This document shows, piece after piece, positions 46,501 to 60,700 of a DNA stretch of 64,000 bases; position 1 is the first letter of the stretch, and the number at the start of each line of letters is the position of its first letter. This DNA comes from Nemopilema nomurai (lineage: Eukaryota > Cnidaria > Scyphozoa > Rhizostomeae > Rhizostomatidae): assembly GCA_003864495.1 (NCBI GenBank), contig ML133400.1:1852575-1916574 (forward strand). The letters run 5' to 3'. The translations under genes were made by a program, and so were the position numbers. Under the pieces are notes generated by a model. The model was not told the origin of the DNA. It did not search any database and worked only from the letters and a program-made list of their open reading frames with translations.

Positions 46501-49500
46501 AGCCTTCAAAACGCGTTAGTTTCCAGTCCTTTAAAGGCGTTAGCTTTGAGCACCTTGAATGCGACAGTTTCCAGTCCTTAAAACGCATGAAGACCAAGGG
46601 CTTTTGAAGTGAAAGATTCTTGCGAACTAAATAGTGTTGATGTGAAATAATGACAAATGATGAATTACAAGATGAAGAAATGTAATATTATTACTTGTCT
46701 TTGGTATTTCCCCTTGTATTTTAGATCACTTGACTCCAAAAGCTTCACCGTATAGGCTGCCCGAAACAAACTCCTCCTTCGCGAATAAGGACACTAAGCT
46801 GCTCTTTTTCCTGAGATAAGAGAAAATCACTACAGTTTTGAAGCGCCTAAGCGATACTAGTTAGAGCTAGATGCGTGCCAAGATCCATCTAAGCTTTGTT
46901 CTGAGGCCGGAATCCAATCAGCAACAAATCCTTTCCTGGATTCCTGTAAGTCTTTCTAAGCTTGTTTTAAGCCGTGATATACGCAATGAATCTCTGGGGT
47001 GGATAAGGCCGTAAGATCTTCTTCGCGGTTGCTCTTGTTGTCGTGGCGAAGACAAAGAATTAGGCCCATCCATCCAGCTGCTGCTTGCATGAAGAAGCCG
47101 GGTGCGATTCCCGGTCACCAAGCAAGTGGCTCCTGTAAGTGCTTTGGTGCTGCGCTTTCATGAGTCACTGCCACTAACAAGCAGATGTCGGGACACTGAT
47201 AGGCCGTCTTCAAATATTGTCAAAGATTCCTAATGAAATTATTTGTTTGTTTGCTCTAAAAGGATTTTAGAGTCTCGTGAAGGAAACACAAGTGGCCGCG
47301 GATGGGGATTTCAGTGAGACGATGGCCTGGCCTATTTTAAGGGGCCTTGTTTTGGGTGTGGAGACGTAAAGAGCTTCAAACTGGAGCCAAATTTCCGAGT
47401 TTTTTTAAACCAGGTAATTTTGCTTAGTACAATTTAGTTTGAATTCGGTAACAGGTAGGGTCACTTGTCGATTAACTGTCGTGTTTTTTTTTGTATTTCA
47501 TCTATTTCTTTGTTGCTTTTTGGTTCTTAAAAATATGAGGCTTTAAAAAAAAGTTAGGCATCCAGCACTTAGAAGTAAAAAGCAATTATTAACAAATGCA
47601 AAGACAAGTAGGATTCTGAGGGTGCTAGTAAACTTAATTTTTATTGAACCTGAGCATCTGCATTGTGGATTTTAGTCTAAATTATAGGCAAAGCCATGGA
47701 TTTGGTTAACTTCTAGTTCTGTTACTTTGCTGTCTCGATTTCCGACTGGAGCATAAAGTCTTTGCCCATGTTAAATATTTCATTGGTACCGCTTCAATGT
47801 GACATCACTATTAAACTTCAGTGTGATCCCAAGTGAATCTCATTCTATTTACTTCTTTCGAGGACAACGACAAATAGCTCATCGTGATCACCAAAGACGA
47901 ACGCATTGAAGCTAACCATCACTGATTTCTATTCATTTTTATCACTGGCTTTTCATCAGTTCACTTTGTCTGACTGATCGTAAGCTTAAAATGTATTTTA
48001 CAGCTGTATGTAGCTTTATGACTTGGTTTTCGTACGTAAATTGTGCAGATAAGCTTCATTACATTGTGGACTGGGGGCATTTGAAACTAAGAAAGTGACC
48101 AGAACGTAACTGAATCCGAACTCCCCCCACCCTTCCCCGCACTTCTTTTCGTTGCTGAGCAGTGGAAATGGGTGCGTGGACTGGCGGAATGGGGCTGGGG
48201 CAACAGCCCTTACCCTGTCTGGACAGGAAATTGTACCACTTCTACCAACAAGTACAAGAACTGTTCCCCGACTCTAAGAGTTCTCATTAGCCACCGCGTT
48301 TAAGCGCTTTACATAGATATGTGCCACACTGTAATAAAGTAGCCAATGTGAGCATTCGTCTGCCCATTTCAACAGCAGACGACTTATAGGAAATACTAAC
48401 GACCAAGTCACCAACAAAGCTCTTCTACTTTCACACTCCATGAATTTCATCAGCGAGGTTGATCTACTAGATAGCTATAAACCCGATCAATAACCTACGT
48501 GGGGTCTGAAATCTCCTTCTCTCTTGAAGGTTTCTCCAAATATTCTAGAGGGGACAACGACTCTCACTTGCTACCAGACCATTTGCAAACTCCATGGTAA
48601 CCGCGGGCAATGATCTCCCCTTGCCAGCCTCTAATAAGCACCATTTTTCTTGAAAGCACTTGCTATCCATTGATCAAGTGCCAAAGGAAACTAAACTTCC
48701 CGCCTGCCCGTCCGAGGAAAACACTACTTTAAATCATTTTTTGGGTTGATTTTCCAGTTCAAAAACAATCCAAAAAAAACATAATCCTTTATGAAAGCTT
48801 GTTTAATTTCAAATCAATTCTCTTTCATTACTTTTTAGGTCAACAGATTTTCCATAAAGTACGAGTATTCATAAGGTCAATCTCTTACATAAAAATATAG
48901 TTTATGAAGATTCCAAAATCAAAACATTCTTGTGAAGTTTTTTCGAAAGGCCAAATTCTTAGGACTTAACCAAAGGCTCCATTAGCACAGCCTCACGAAC
49001 TTTACCCTTGGTTCAATAAGGACTGCACGTATTTCGTTCACCAGAGTTGAGACATTATTTCATCGGTTTGTCGACACCACCTCTAGGTCAATTTTAGAGA
49101 CGTATTTTTTAATTAAAGGGACTATGCAAAGATTGTCACAGAGTGAAGTTGTAGTGGAACTCTTTCATCCATATTTTACTGTTTTTCCTATCAAGACTGA
49201 AAAATAGACCTTCTGTGCTTCTCTGCAAGAGCCATCAAATGATATTTCAAAAACACATGCTAGAGAATTTTAGCATGCTAGACATCTCCTCGGTCTGTAA
49301 AAACCAATTATTACGATGTTTATCTACTCAATCTCCTTTATTATGATGATTCTTTGATTGCTTCTTCTTTCGCAATCGCTATACAAATGGCGCGTCAATT
49401 CAAAAATGAAAACATTCGTTTTGGCTACATACAAAATCGATTCAAAAGAGTTCCCCTGTGCCTTCCTATTGACAATTTTACAATATCGCCCTTTTAAACA

Positions 49501-52500
49501 GCTTCTTGTTTCTTTTAGAAGACAGTGTCGCCAGAACCTTGCTCATTCCCGCGTGTATCTGTTATCGATTGATTTGGGTGAAAAGTTGACAATGAAAGGT
49601 GTGTTTTCACTTCAACCTGAATCACCCGGCAATTAGAATCACAAGGCAAATCGTTACACTGAGGATTGGACTGACACCACTGAAGTAAGCTCACCAAAAC
49701 AAAGACGCTCGGCTTCAAGGTCAAGGACGGATAGGCTCTTGTATGAAGGATTTAACAGATGTACGCAATGTGTGTTTTATATCGTCCTTTTCACTGCACA
49801 TTTGTGTAGGCAACGCCACCAAGTCAGGAAGTCGGAATCACTGCTATCGATTCAAGCGACAACTCTTTTGCTGTTCGGCATGGAATCGACCCATGTGAAG
49901 AAGAATGTTTTCCAAGTTCCAAGTAAGTCCTATCATCAGTTTGGGTTTAGTTCTGAATCACAATCACCTTATGCTCCGCAAAAACCTGGGGATTTATGGA
50001 GACAGACGACTGCAAACTTCTTCCTTAAATCCTTTCAGCTGTTGCTAATTATGAATGTATTGGCGTGTATACTATTGTGTGGAAGATCTTTAGGAGTGGT
50101 TATGTCAAAACAGACTGGGAGCCAGGAAGATGAAAAGTACTATTTAATCGCGTAAACTCTCTCACAGGCACAAGTGTTAAATTTCTCCCAATCCAATTAC
50201 TACACACTAGAACCCCATCCCCAACCCCCTGGCCATCTGGGAATTCTAAAAATGGCAAAAAAATTCTCGCAATCCAAAAATTATTCGTTTACTCATTAAT
50301 TGCTGTTGTTTCTTCTTAATCCCAGTAACCGATTTCTTCACACAGTACAGCACGGCAATTTATTACGCGAAACCTGAGACATTTCATTGAAAAGGTGGGA
50401 CTGATGAAGAGGGTGTATGTGGCAAAAGAGCAATTATTTTTTTTTGAAATATAGATTAGCTGGCTTCACTCAAAACTTGCAGGTTTACTTGAAAGATAAT
50501 GGCTTTCCCTAGACAGTAAATACTTTATTATTGGGGGCTGTCCCATGGCTGCGACACTTTGGTTTAGCTTGTCTGGCGCTGCGAAGAGCCACTTTGGTTT
50601 AGCTTGTCTGTTTTCCCTTTTTCAAGAGGCAGTTTTGACAGCTGTGTCCTTTATGAAATGTATTTCCGAGTGTGGATTAATACAAAAAAGTGAAACATCA
50701 ACAATCTAAATCATTTGTCATTAGAATGCAGAGACTCGTGAAATCGGGGTTTCTGCTAGTTGAGATCGCCTCCGCACCAAACAGTCAGAAACGCACCTCT
50801 CGTAAGCTTCTAGTCGGATTATCTGCTTTTGATTTGGACAGCACTGTCTCGCAAAATGACTACAGATTAGAGTCACACCATGGCTGGTTCAGAACGACTA
50901 AATTTGGCCCCAAACGAAATTGATACTCGTTTGAATAATCATTTTTAGTGCAGAGTTTAGAAATAGGGAAATCAGAACCTTAAAATTTAAATTCTCATCC
51001 TATCCTCGATTATGATATTAAATAATTATTTGAGATGACCTTGCGAAACAAAAATCAAAGTGCTTGACTTTGCGCATTCTTCAAATAGGTCATCCAGTTA
51101 AGCACGATAATAAAAATTTGACCCTCTCTCTAAGAAGAAAACAACAATTTCACAGTGCCCTCCATCGTTCGCCCAGGTCTGATGGCTGTGCCCCTTGCCT
51201 GAAACGAGGCCGAGGTGTACCAAATAAAAACAATTGTGATTAGACAGTTGGAGCTTCTTACTAATCTCGAAGAAATGTCTGGCTTAGAAGGGGCTTAAAT
51301 GTAGTGGAATTTGGAAGGTGAGTAACAACCTCCGCTTTAACATAGTCAGGTCAATGCTAAAAGTACGTTATTAAGAGTGTTTATTTGCCCGAAGGTCATT
51401 TCCACGGAGCAGATGTGTCTGCTTTTTCAGTGCTGCAAACACCGAAAGTAGGCCAGGGAGTGATAAATGAAAATGTTACCCGTATCCCTATGCGAATATA
51501 GAGTGATTATCACTTTTTCATCCGAAGCAAATATTTCATGTTCAAGGATTTGATGCACTTTAATAACAATTGGCAGGCCCGAATTTTTGCGGGTGAAAAA
51601 GAAGGCAAGATGGCTCGCCATGTCTAATGTATCTCGAAGGTGTGGTGTTTGGGATTCAATTAGCTCGACATATCCTCATTGTATCGGTCTTAAAGGAGCG
51701 GGATCTGTTTGCATATCCTGGCCTTTTACACTAGGTGGGTCTAGATAGAATGTTTCTCGAACAAATCATTGCTTTGGAAGACGCGGGTACCTATAAGCCC
51801 CCTAGAGGTTTCGACCTGCATAGCTTCCGTGAATTTAAAGCAGCTTTATGGAAATCTAAAATGCAAATTCCAACTTCAAGGTTCTACCATTTTGTTGGTC
51901 CTTGAGCGGAAGGGTAGGAAATGACCAGCTAATAAATTATGAAATTGGTCGTTTTTAGGCCATTGGGCTAGATGTTTTCTTTGAATGTTGACAAGCTCAG
52001 CATGTGTTCAGTATCAAATCATACAAGCATTGTCCTTTGATTACACAGAGAGATTAGCGGCCTTCTGTTGTGTGCACTGGAATGTCTATATATCTAAAGG
52101 TTATTGTTGATGTGCAGGTATTTCTGTTTTGCTTGTCTTCTGAATAACTAATTGTCTGTCCATTGAAGTTGGAGCAGAACTTGAATCAGCCAGTGTTGTT
52201 AGGATTAAAGTCAGTACATGCCCCATTGAATACAAGGCAAAAGAGCATCACAACATTTTTTTAAGACACCATATTTATGAATCAGAAAAGTTTCCTAGCC
52301 TACCAAAATGCAGCCCTTAAAGACATGTTTATGCAATTTTTAATTGTCAAATTTTAGCAATGCCAGTAAATAAATAATGCAGAATATTGAAAGCTTTGGG
52401 AATTATTGAAGTTTATTGATGTATATCTTAACATATTTTCAATGTATTCAAATTCAAAATATAATCTATTTGTTTATTATCAATGTATTTAAAGACTGAG

Positions 52501-53630
52501 TCAAAGATTTTAATGTATGCTTTTCACCCCCAAAATTTCCCAACTCAAGAATGGCCAGTGAAATTACCAATAGCAAAGGCCAACCAACCTCTTCTTATAA
52601 CACCTCTTGTTTCTCAGAACCACAACTCCTGTGAAAAACGTCAAAAAATTTCGATTTGAAAGAAATTTGCCATGTTGGCATCAAGCAGACTCTTTATCTT
52701 TAAAACTATTTACCTTTACAATTGTTATTTCAGAGAAAAATGTTTTCCACCTAGCTTGTCAGCCACATCTTTATATGAATTTAAGAAATGCATTATTTGG
52801 CTTTGCAGAATTTGTTTTGTTTTTTAGTTAAAAAACAACCTGTTTTACTTTTTCTCATCTGAGTTTACAGACTGTATTACTTTTGTAAAAATCTAACTGT
52901 CCTGCTGATGTTTAAAAATGACAAACCCTCAGAGATGATGTCTTTTAGATGATGCCAAATATAAAGGGCCTTTTCCTCTTCATTTTGCTTTCAATGTTAA
53001 TCCCTTGGGCCTGCACTTTGTTAGCTTAAAAGCTGAAATCTCTCTTGTAAACAGAGAATATTTGACACACAAATCATATTATTCAGTACTTTACATATAT
53101 GTACTTTATTAGTTACATTATTTTATAAGAGAGAATCTTGGAGGTTGAGCAAATGGTGCAAATTGTTTCCATCAGTTTGGTGTTCTTTTCATTGATGAAC
53201 TCAGCTATTGTATCAATATTATCATTTATCTCTCTGTCACCTGATCCTGGCCATATTTGTGATTATAGGTAAATGTCAAGTTAAAGATGATCATAATTTT
53301 GCAACTGTTTCTGAAAATTTTATAAAAAACAGTTATAGTGCAGATATATTAACAAAAATATTCTCTCTGTCACCTTGATTTTCGCTTTGTAGCTATGGCT
53401 TTCTTTGATGCATAAAATATATATTTTTTCTTCTACCATTTGAGCTGAGAAAAATAGTCTATGTTTTAAATGTTCCTAAAGATTGTTAGGATTAAAGCTG
53501 AACTTTTAGTATAGCTGCCTGTTCCCTAGAATTGTGATGGTGGAATAAATACAAGTTTAAGCATTTCCCCACCATTAGCATATTGTGAGCCTCTTTCAAT
53601 TATCCAACCGCTTTTGGTTGAGCATAAATA
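43563..53630. other. 10-kb stretch without a recognised gene
   Basis: I read both strands and found no exon chain with protein-like content; open frames are under about 140 aa and lack family motifs. Small items: a run of ten G at about 43903; a B-box-like GGGTGCGATTCCC at about 47100 without a tRNA fold; a duplicated CACTTTGGTTTAGCTTGTCTG at 50555 and 50590. The stretch may include distal regulatory DNA of the coiled-coil gene to the right or fast-evolving non-coding genes, neither of which the sequence shows. Confidence 0.4.
46494..46590. repeat. short imperfect tandem repeat (GTTTCCAGTCCTTAAAACGC)
   Basis: Three copies of GTTTCCAGYCYTYAAAACGC-like text occur within 97 bp (46494, 46520 and about 46566), with the second and third separated by extra sequence. 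Confidence 0.75.
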
Positions 53631-53943
53631 CCGTAAATCCTCGAATTAGCCCCCTTTTTTGTTATATTTTTGGATGGGGGCTTATTCGAGGGGGGGGGGG
53701 CTTATAAAATTTCTTCAAACATGCCACATAAATAGATAATTTTTGAAATTTCTTTCTTTTCATAGTATGAAAAATAACCTAATAAAGTAACATTTAATTA
53801 AATTATTAACAAAAATATAAATTTTTGTGTTAATTTTTCTAAAATGCCAAAGGCAACCTCAGGAGTATAAAAACAATCCGAGGGGGGGCTTATTCGAGGG
53901 AGGGGGCTTTTTCGAGGGGAGGGGCCAATTCAAGGATTTACGG
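53631..53943. mobile_element. MITE with CCGTAAATCC ends and G-rich subterminal tracts
   Basis: CCGTAAATCCTCGAATTAGC at the left end mirrors the right end (GCCAATTCAAGGATTTACGG). Just inside, GGGGGCTTATTCGAGGGGG occurs in several versions on both sides. The interior is A+T-rich and non-coding. The GGGGGCTTATTCGAG type of element is widespread in marine invertebrate genomes as far as I recall. Confidence 0.85.
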
Positions 53944-54792
53944 CACTAAAAATATATTCCACTTTTAGCCGAAAATTAAACTTGTAAGTTGCTTGCCCTT
54001 TCACCTTTCCTTTCACTGGAATGCAAACAGCTTTTTTCTGGTAAATTATTTACACCTTATACTTCCATAGACATTGGTTTAGACTTATTATGTCTGAAAC
54101 AAAAGACACCACCTCGGCACCAGTTTTCATGCTGAAAAGGCATTACAACTTGAACTTGTTTAGCCGTCCTAAGTCACAAAGAACTTTTGAACACGTTTGC
54201 ATGTGAAGCTAGCAGAACAAATTGAAGATTACACCTTAAATTGTTCCCTGATCAGCCCAAATAAGCCTCCTCTTTGTCTTTTAGTTTACCGTTTTACCAC
54301 TTTTTGCAAACTCTCGCAAATTTTTATGACATATCCCACAGTGACTCAAATGACCAGGTTTGGGAGTTGGGGAATTAGGTGGCTGTACCCCCACCCCCGC
54401 TTTTTCCAAACGTTGAAGTCCTTTTCTTTTTGGTCTCATATTGAAGTCCCCACCCTGCTGTTTTGGTCTCATAAAAGGGTCTGCCCAGGGAGAGACCAGA
54501 TGACCTTGTCTAAACAGCCCCCTGACCCATTTCATTTCCTTATGTTGTGTACAAGGGAGCCTAAAGGGACGATTCTTTCTGTTGGATTAAAATTGTTTCA
54601 TGATATTTGCTATTGAATAGATTCAAGTGCAACTATGTGCATAGCATTTTTACTGACCCTCTACTGCACACACATAAAGAGGCCTTCATTCTAAATCGCG
54701 GCCCCCTCTTAACCGTCCGTACAATAAGTGTCCTCAAACGCCTATTATTTCGTAATAGTTTGAACATAAATTTTGTTGATTTTGACTGAGTA
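53944..54792. other. upstream flank of the coiled-coil gene
   Basis: No supported exon. The open frame at 54197-54616 shows no family signature, and the reverse frame over it is its shadow. The promoter and 5' UTR of the coiled-coil gene should lie in the last part. Confidence 0.4.
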
Positions 54793-57700
54793 ATGTTTTC
54801 TTCTCGCTTTCCAGTTGTTGTGAAATCTCCGAGCCCGGGGCGCAAAAATCTCGCAGCTGGTCTAGTAAAGGCAAGGAGTCGTTTCGGTTTTGCAAAATCA
54901 CCGTAGTTAGGCCAAACAACTTGCTTATTCCGTCACTTGTTACGAAAGGCGAAGCCACAGATGAGAATGGAAACTCAACAAGCGAAAGTTTTCACACGAG
55001 TTTGAAAACAAAAGTGAAGATCGAAACGAAGCCGGCGGAAAATAACATTGTGCAAAGAGTTGTTTCGCTCATGGATCCAGTGCGACGCCTTCCCCGCTCC
55101 AGCGAGTTGATTCGCATGGAGAAGCAGAAGTCCTTGTCAAGGGAAAACATGAGCAGTTCGACGGATAGCCTAAATGAGGGAAATCAGAAGAAAGCACGCC
55201 TGAAGATCCCCAAACCGTCAAAGTTGGTCGGATCGAAATCACGGGGAGATGAAAAGGACAAGAGAAAGAAGGACGACTCAAACAACAATAACAGCGGTAA
55301 ATGATGAAGTTCTATTGAACATCAAGCGATTTTAAGTACGGTACATTCAAATGGCTTTTGACTCCTTCAATCATCATAGATCATACTGAAAATCTAATAA
55401 CACTAGAATCTTGTCTTGTAGAATCATGCAGAATCTTTGTAGACATATTGTTCATCGGCTGAAAAACTGTAGCAGCTTTTTGTTCAGAAAAATCAGCTTA
55501 CTTTTCGAGTATTTGAGTTAGATTTCTTGGTATCGCATATTAATTTTTTTTGGTTTTCAGCCGCAAAGAGAGCCAGTGACTCCCTAGATCGTATGAGGTC
55601 GAGAAGAAGTGGTATGAGGAGGCAGTCTTCAAAGGACTCGGGCCTCGCAGGGGTAGACCCTACAAAGTCACCTGTTACTTCCCAGAAGCACGATTCCAAA
55701 GAACATGGGTGAGTTTTGTCTTTTCGCTCCACAAATTCTAACGATCAGCGCGAAGCAATTACTTTTGTCTGAAATAGATGTTTTCTTTCTTAAACATGCA
55801 TTTTGAAAGTTAAGATTGGAAATGGGCTCCACCGTTACTTTTCAATTTTTGTGACCTCTTTAATTGTTTTAAAGGAGAGGCAGCACCACAGATTCACTTT
55901 CACGGGACAGATCTGGTGAGCAATAGTTGAGCGATTCATGAATTCATATTTGTAAAACTTGGTTATCCTTACTTTGCAAATGAAACAGACCATTTTTTAA
56001 CATGTTAATGAGAAATACATGTTGACAATTATGCTAGGAAGAAATACATGCCGTACAGAAAAGGGTACATAGAATTCGTTGGCACATGTTACAAGGTCCC
56101 TGATTATCTCCTCACCAATATTTGCTATCAGCTACCATAGTTAAGTACCCTTGTTTAGAGCTTTTTGGTTTTTCTATACATTTATCATTTCGAGCCATTG
56201 CTGCCTGCCTCCCTGTTATCCCACGTGCTCGTATTCTAGAGGCTTCCGTGCTTAAGCAAGTAAATGAAATCTAACGTTGCAATAAAGAAGGTCGTGTGTG
56301 TAAAAGGATTGCAGGAATTTCGACTTATTTCAGCAAATGCTCGTGCCCGCAGTCAAGTAAAACAAGTTTCTTTTGATGAAGGCCAGAGACGCAAGTCATC
56401 GCCCTCGTCTCCAAGCATAACGGTTGATGCAGAGCCGGTGAAAACGAGGCCACGTCGCAATACTGAACGCGTCATGCGAGATTACAGACTGTCGTTGTTG
56501 GACGTCAAGGCTTTGAAGTGCCTTCTTGAAAAAGTTGATCTCTTCGATTCGGAAGTCCGTGATGCTGTCACGCCGCTGCTTAAAGATGCCTCTCTTTCAC
56601 AAGAGAAGGTGCAGGGGGAGTCACCCGAGGGGGATAATTTGGCCGAAAAAGTTATTATTGACTCGGAGAAGGAGAGCCTAAAAGAGAAGCTGTTTCTCAG
56701 TAGAAAAGAACTCGACTCTTATATTTCGTTTTGTAAGAAAATGGAGCGAGAAAAGCGGCAAACTATATCGGAGAAGGAAGATTTGAATACTAAAGTTCAA
56801 TGGCTAGATAAACGTTTGAATTTGGTTGAGAGTGAGAACAAGGCTTTGAAAATAGAGAGAGCTGAACTGTTAAATCAAGTATACAAACTCCGTTGCCCCG
56901 CGAATGTTCCCGCGGGTGAACGAGCGCGGACGAACACAAAAACATCCAAGGAAAGTGACGAGTCTCAATCTGAAGTCGAGGTTTCCAAACAAAGGTTATT
57001 GTACGAGGCAGATGCCTTCGCACAGGAAAGGTCGAAGATGTTGAAAGAAAGGCAGCGACTTGACGAGGAGATCAGGAAGGTGCAAATACGCTGCGTTTCG
57101 TTGTTGGCACAGCTTCAGCATTCAGAGAAGACCGTTGACGAACTGCAGAAGGAAAACGAGGAGATGAAAGCCAAACTTGAGACCACGACAACAAAGTGAG
57201 TCAACACAGGCACTCGTTTTTGCAGTTTTTGTAACAGGAGTCTACATAGATATGCAAGAATCGAATTAGTAATAGATAGAATGCAGTTAAAAACGGGGTT
57301 TAAAGTTGTATCAAGTTTGTGTCAGTTTTACACCATGGATGAAGAAAATCCTATTTTTTATTGGTACAAAATACCAGCTTTGCTTGCCATAACACAGGTG
57401 TATTTTTTGTCTTTTTTGCGCCTTTTTTGCTGATGATTCTGTACTCAAAGGAGTCTTGTGTTTTCTAGATTACTCGATGATCATCGATTGTTGCAAGAGA
57501 AGATAAAAGACGTCCAAGGAATGATTGGGGAGGAAGGGGAAGCAAGCTTAGACAGACGAATGTCGCAGTTGCTGACGCACGTCAAGAAAACGGAGGACGA
57601 AAAGTACAGTTTGAGTCAAGAGACATCAACTCTGACCAAAAAGATTGATGACGTAACACGAGACAACCGATTCCTGACAGAAGAGAAGCTCAATTTGGAA

Positions 57701-60700
57701 TGCGAAGTCATGTCGCTGCGGGATTCACTTAAGGCTGATCAAAAGGCCAAAAATGAATGCGAGGTAATGGTTCAAAAGTAGGAAAGAGGCTGGCAAGACT
57801 GGCTCAATTCGGCTAGGCCCACACGATTGAAGAGAGCTAGCTGGAGTGTCCAATGTCGTTAAGATGTTTTCAAATATGCACAATTTGAAGATCAAGAAAT
57901 TGTTTTTGGAGTAGAAGTGACATTTTTGGGTATTCTTGCCTTGTGTTGTACGTGGGCAATGGATGACATAGCTATGATTATACTTGCAGGTGAAACTTGC
58001 GGAGATTGACACGAAGCTCCACCATGTTCAGGCCGAGCTGCGATTGTCCAAAGACGGTCTAAAGGCATCCGAGAAAAAGCAGGACGAACTGGTCTCACAA
58101 GTAGACGACATGAACACTAAAATGATCGCCATGCAACGCAGGGAGGTAGAACTCGAGACTGAGAAGGTTGCCTTTCAAAAGTTCATTGAGATGCTTTCGC
58201 TTGAGATGGAGGAACGACTAGGGGAGGAAATCGTCTCAACCGATGCCGAGGCCAACTCTTTGCAAGAGAAAGCAGATTTGCTAGGGAAGCAGATATCAGC
58301 ACATCTAACCCCAAGCAGAAAGATTCAAGAGAATGTCCAGGACTTGAAAGAAGAGGTTTGCAATTACATCGATTTGCTATCAGAAGCCTTCAATTTCCTG
58401 GTCTTTTTGACCGTTGAATAACTGTTTCTCTATCCCTCCATTTAATCAAGCATGCATACATATGGAGCGCAAACGATTGAACTATGTCTTCTTTAGATAG
58501 GGGTGGAGGGGGGTTGTAAGTTTGAAATTAAATGGACATCGTTAAGCAATTCCAAATCTGAATTTTGTTTCCACCGGATGAGACTTGCTGGATGGACACA
58601 CGCTCTATGTATTTTGGTTTGATGGTTAACTTCTGATTTTGCTGTGAATGACTATTTTTTTTGTCTTAACAACTAATAAAGAAAAACCTCCGGCAAAATG
58701 CATTTTGATAGCCCCTTTCAATTTGTTATAATCAAGATAGCAGAAATTCTGATATCACAAATTCCTGCATGGAAGGTGGATGATAGAATACTCATTTTGT
58801 CAGTTAAGTTTAAGGTTGTCACAAATATGGAATCATCTATACCGAAGCTCACCACTTCAGTTTATTTGCATGCCATCCCATCGAATTCGATAGATGCAAG
58901 ATAAAGATACAAGGTTGGCCAGATGATCACTTTTTTAAGAATGGTCCTACCACTTGTAGCAATAAACTATTACGCTCATAACTTGTTACATTCTTTCTAT
59001 GAGGAAATGCTCCACGAGAGAACCCAAGGCCCACCTTCATTTATCGTGCATCTTTGTTCCCTGACAGATCGATGAATTGAAGCAGGAGAACAAGGCGCTG
59101 AAATATGCCATGTCCTGTCGCCTTGAGATCCAAAACATGCAGGTGTCCCAGAGCTGCAACTGCAGCAGCGAAAAGGAGATGATGAGGCGCGAGCTGGACG
59201 AGACGACCTCGCTCATCGACCACCTGGAGGACGAGGTGAAGCGATTGCACGAGGACAAGCAGAGCCTGTTGATGAGCTTCTTGAACCTGCAGGCTGCCTC
59301 GAGGTCCCGCGGGGCGTCCCGCAACGGCACGGACGGGTCATCGCAGGGCGAAGACAGTGGCGAATTGTCCGACACTGAAGATGACGAAACGTACGAAGAG
59401 GATCACCCTGATGCGGCCAACTCTGAAAGCGATTTGACAGACGAAGAGGACGAGGTAACAATATGCTGTTTCCTTCATAATTCTTACTTTATGGTTTGCC
59501 CTTTTTATCTTTGTCCGATTATCATACGTCTTTCTACACATACTTGTTGTTGTTGCTGTTACCATTTCAATTAATGTTGTTGATGCTATTATTTCAACGG
59601 GATGATTTATTTCTTCACGTCATTGCTGGCTGTAAACCGCATCTGAACGAAGGTCGTCATATCAATCGCCATAATTCTGTCCTAAGCTTTCTTGCGTTAT
59701 CATTGAAAATGGTCCTTTTCCTTACGTTGACATGTCAAACTTTCTGTCTTCGTCTGTGACGACTGGAGAGCAGTTAGACCCTGGCATGCTTGTCAAGACA
59801 ATAAAATATATCCTCAACATTCCACCACTGGCAAGATTTCGTGTTAAATAATTGCCCCTGATCTAGTTTTCTAATTTTCAGAACAGTGACGAATACCCCA
59901 GTGACCTAAAGGGGGAGAATGGACAAAGCCGTCCTTCCCTCAGGAAGACCCTCTCCCTCCCAGCGGAAGCTCTCAGGAGAAAAATTGAGCCGCCGGCAAA
60001 GCCGAGTACACCTGAGGAAATGATTGCAAACTTGGAGAACCGACTCGAAGAGATGAAGCGGACCAAGGAAGTTTTGGAGGAGGAACGGGTCTGCCTGTTG
60101 GATACTTTGTGTAAACAAGATAAGCAGGTGCAATACATATCTAGCTTTTAACCCTTACCCTGATGGATCTAACTTTTTTTAGGGCAGGTGGCTTTCTGAA
60201 GGATACATTGATGTGCCTAAGAAGTTTTTCGCTTAAAGTTGAATGCTATTGAATAGCAGATAAAAAGCGTTGATTTCTTTCGTAAGACAGAAATAGATTT
60301 GACACAAAACCACTGCTTATTTGGGAGTTATTTTATTGGGCACAGTTTTTTAATGATGACGTAAAATCAATTACGTATAGATCATCTTTAAAGTTGCCCT
60401 CAGTTGTGGTGGAATCAGCTCTTGTATAAAACTGGTTGGATGGGAGTAATACTTCTCGCTAGGATAGAGCTTAAATCAAACAACCATAGATAGGATTAGA
60501 GATTAATTTATTTAAGTAATTATTTGTATTTCCCTAGTTTTGTTGCTTTATGGCTATTACTCTAGCTTGCAGTGAAAATGGTTTTCTTTCGCGTAGTATA
60601 ACTTCTCAGACTCAACTTCACCTCGTTTCGTATGCATGTATAATGCGCAACGTTCATACTTAATGGGAGTGTGATTTTACCTTTGGTCACATAGGTCTCA

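Noticed and set aside
47085..47120. tRNA or SINE from the B-box-like GGGTGCGATTCCC
   Set aside because: No convincing A box at the right distance and no cloverleaf.
54197..54616. 139-aa frame upstream of the coiled-coil gene
   Set aside because: The composition looks random, an opposite frame is also open, and no splice site links it to the gene.
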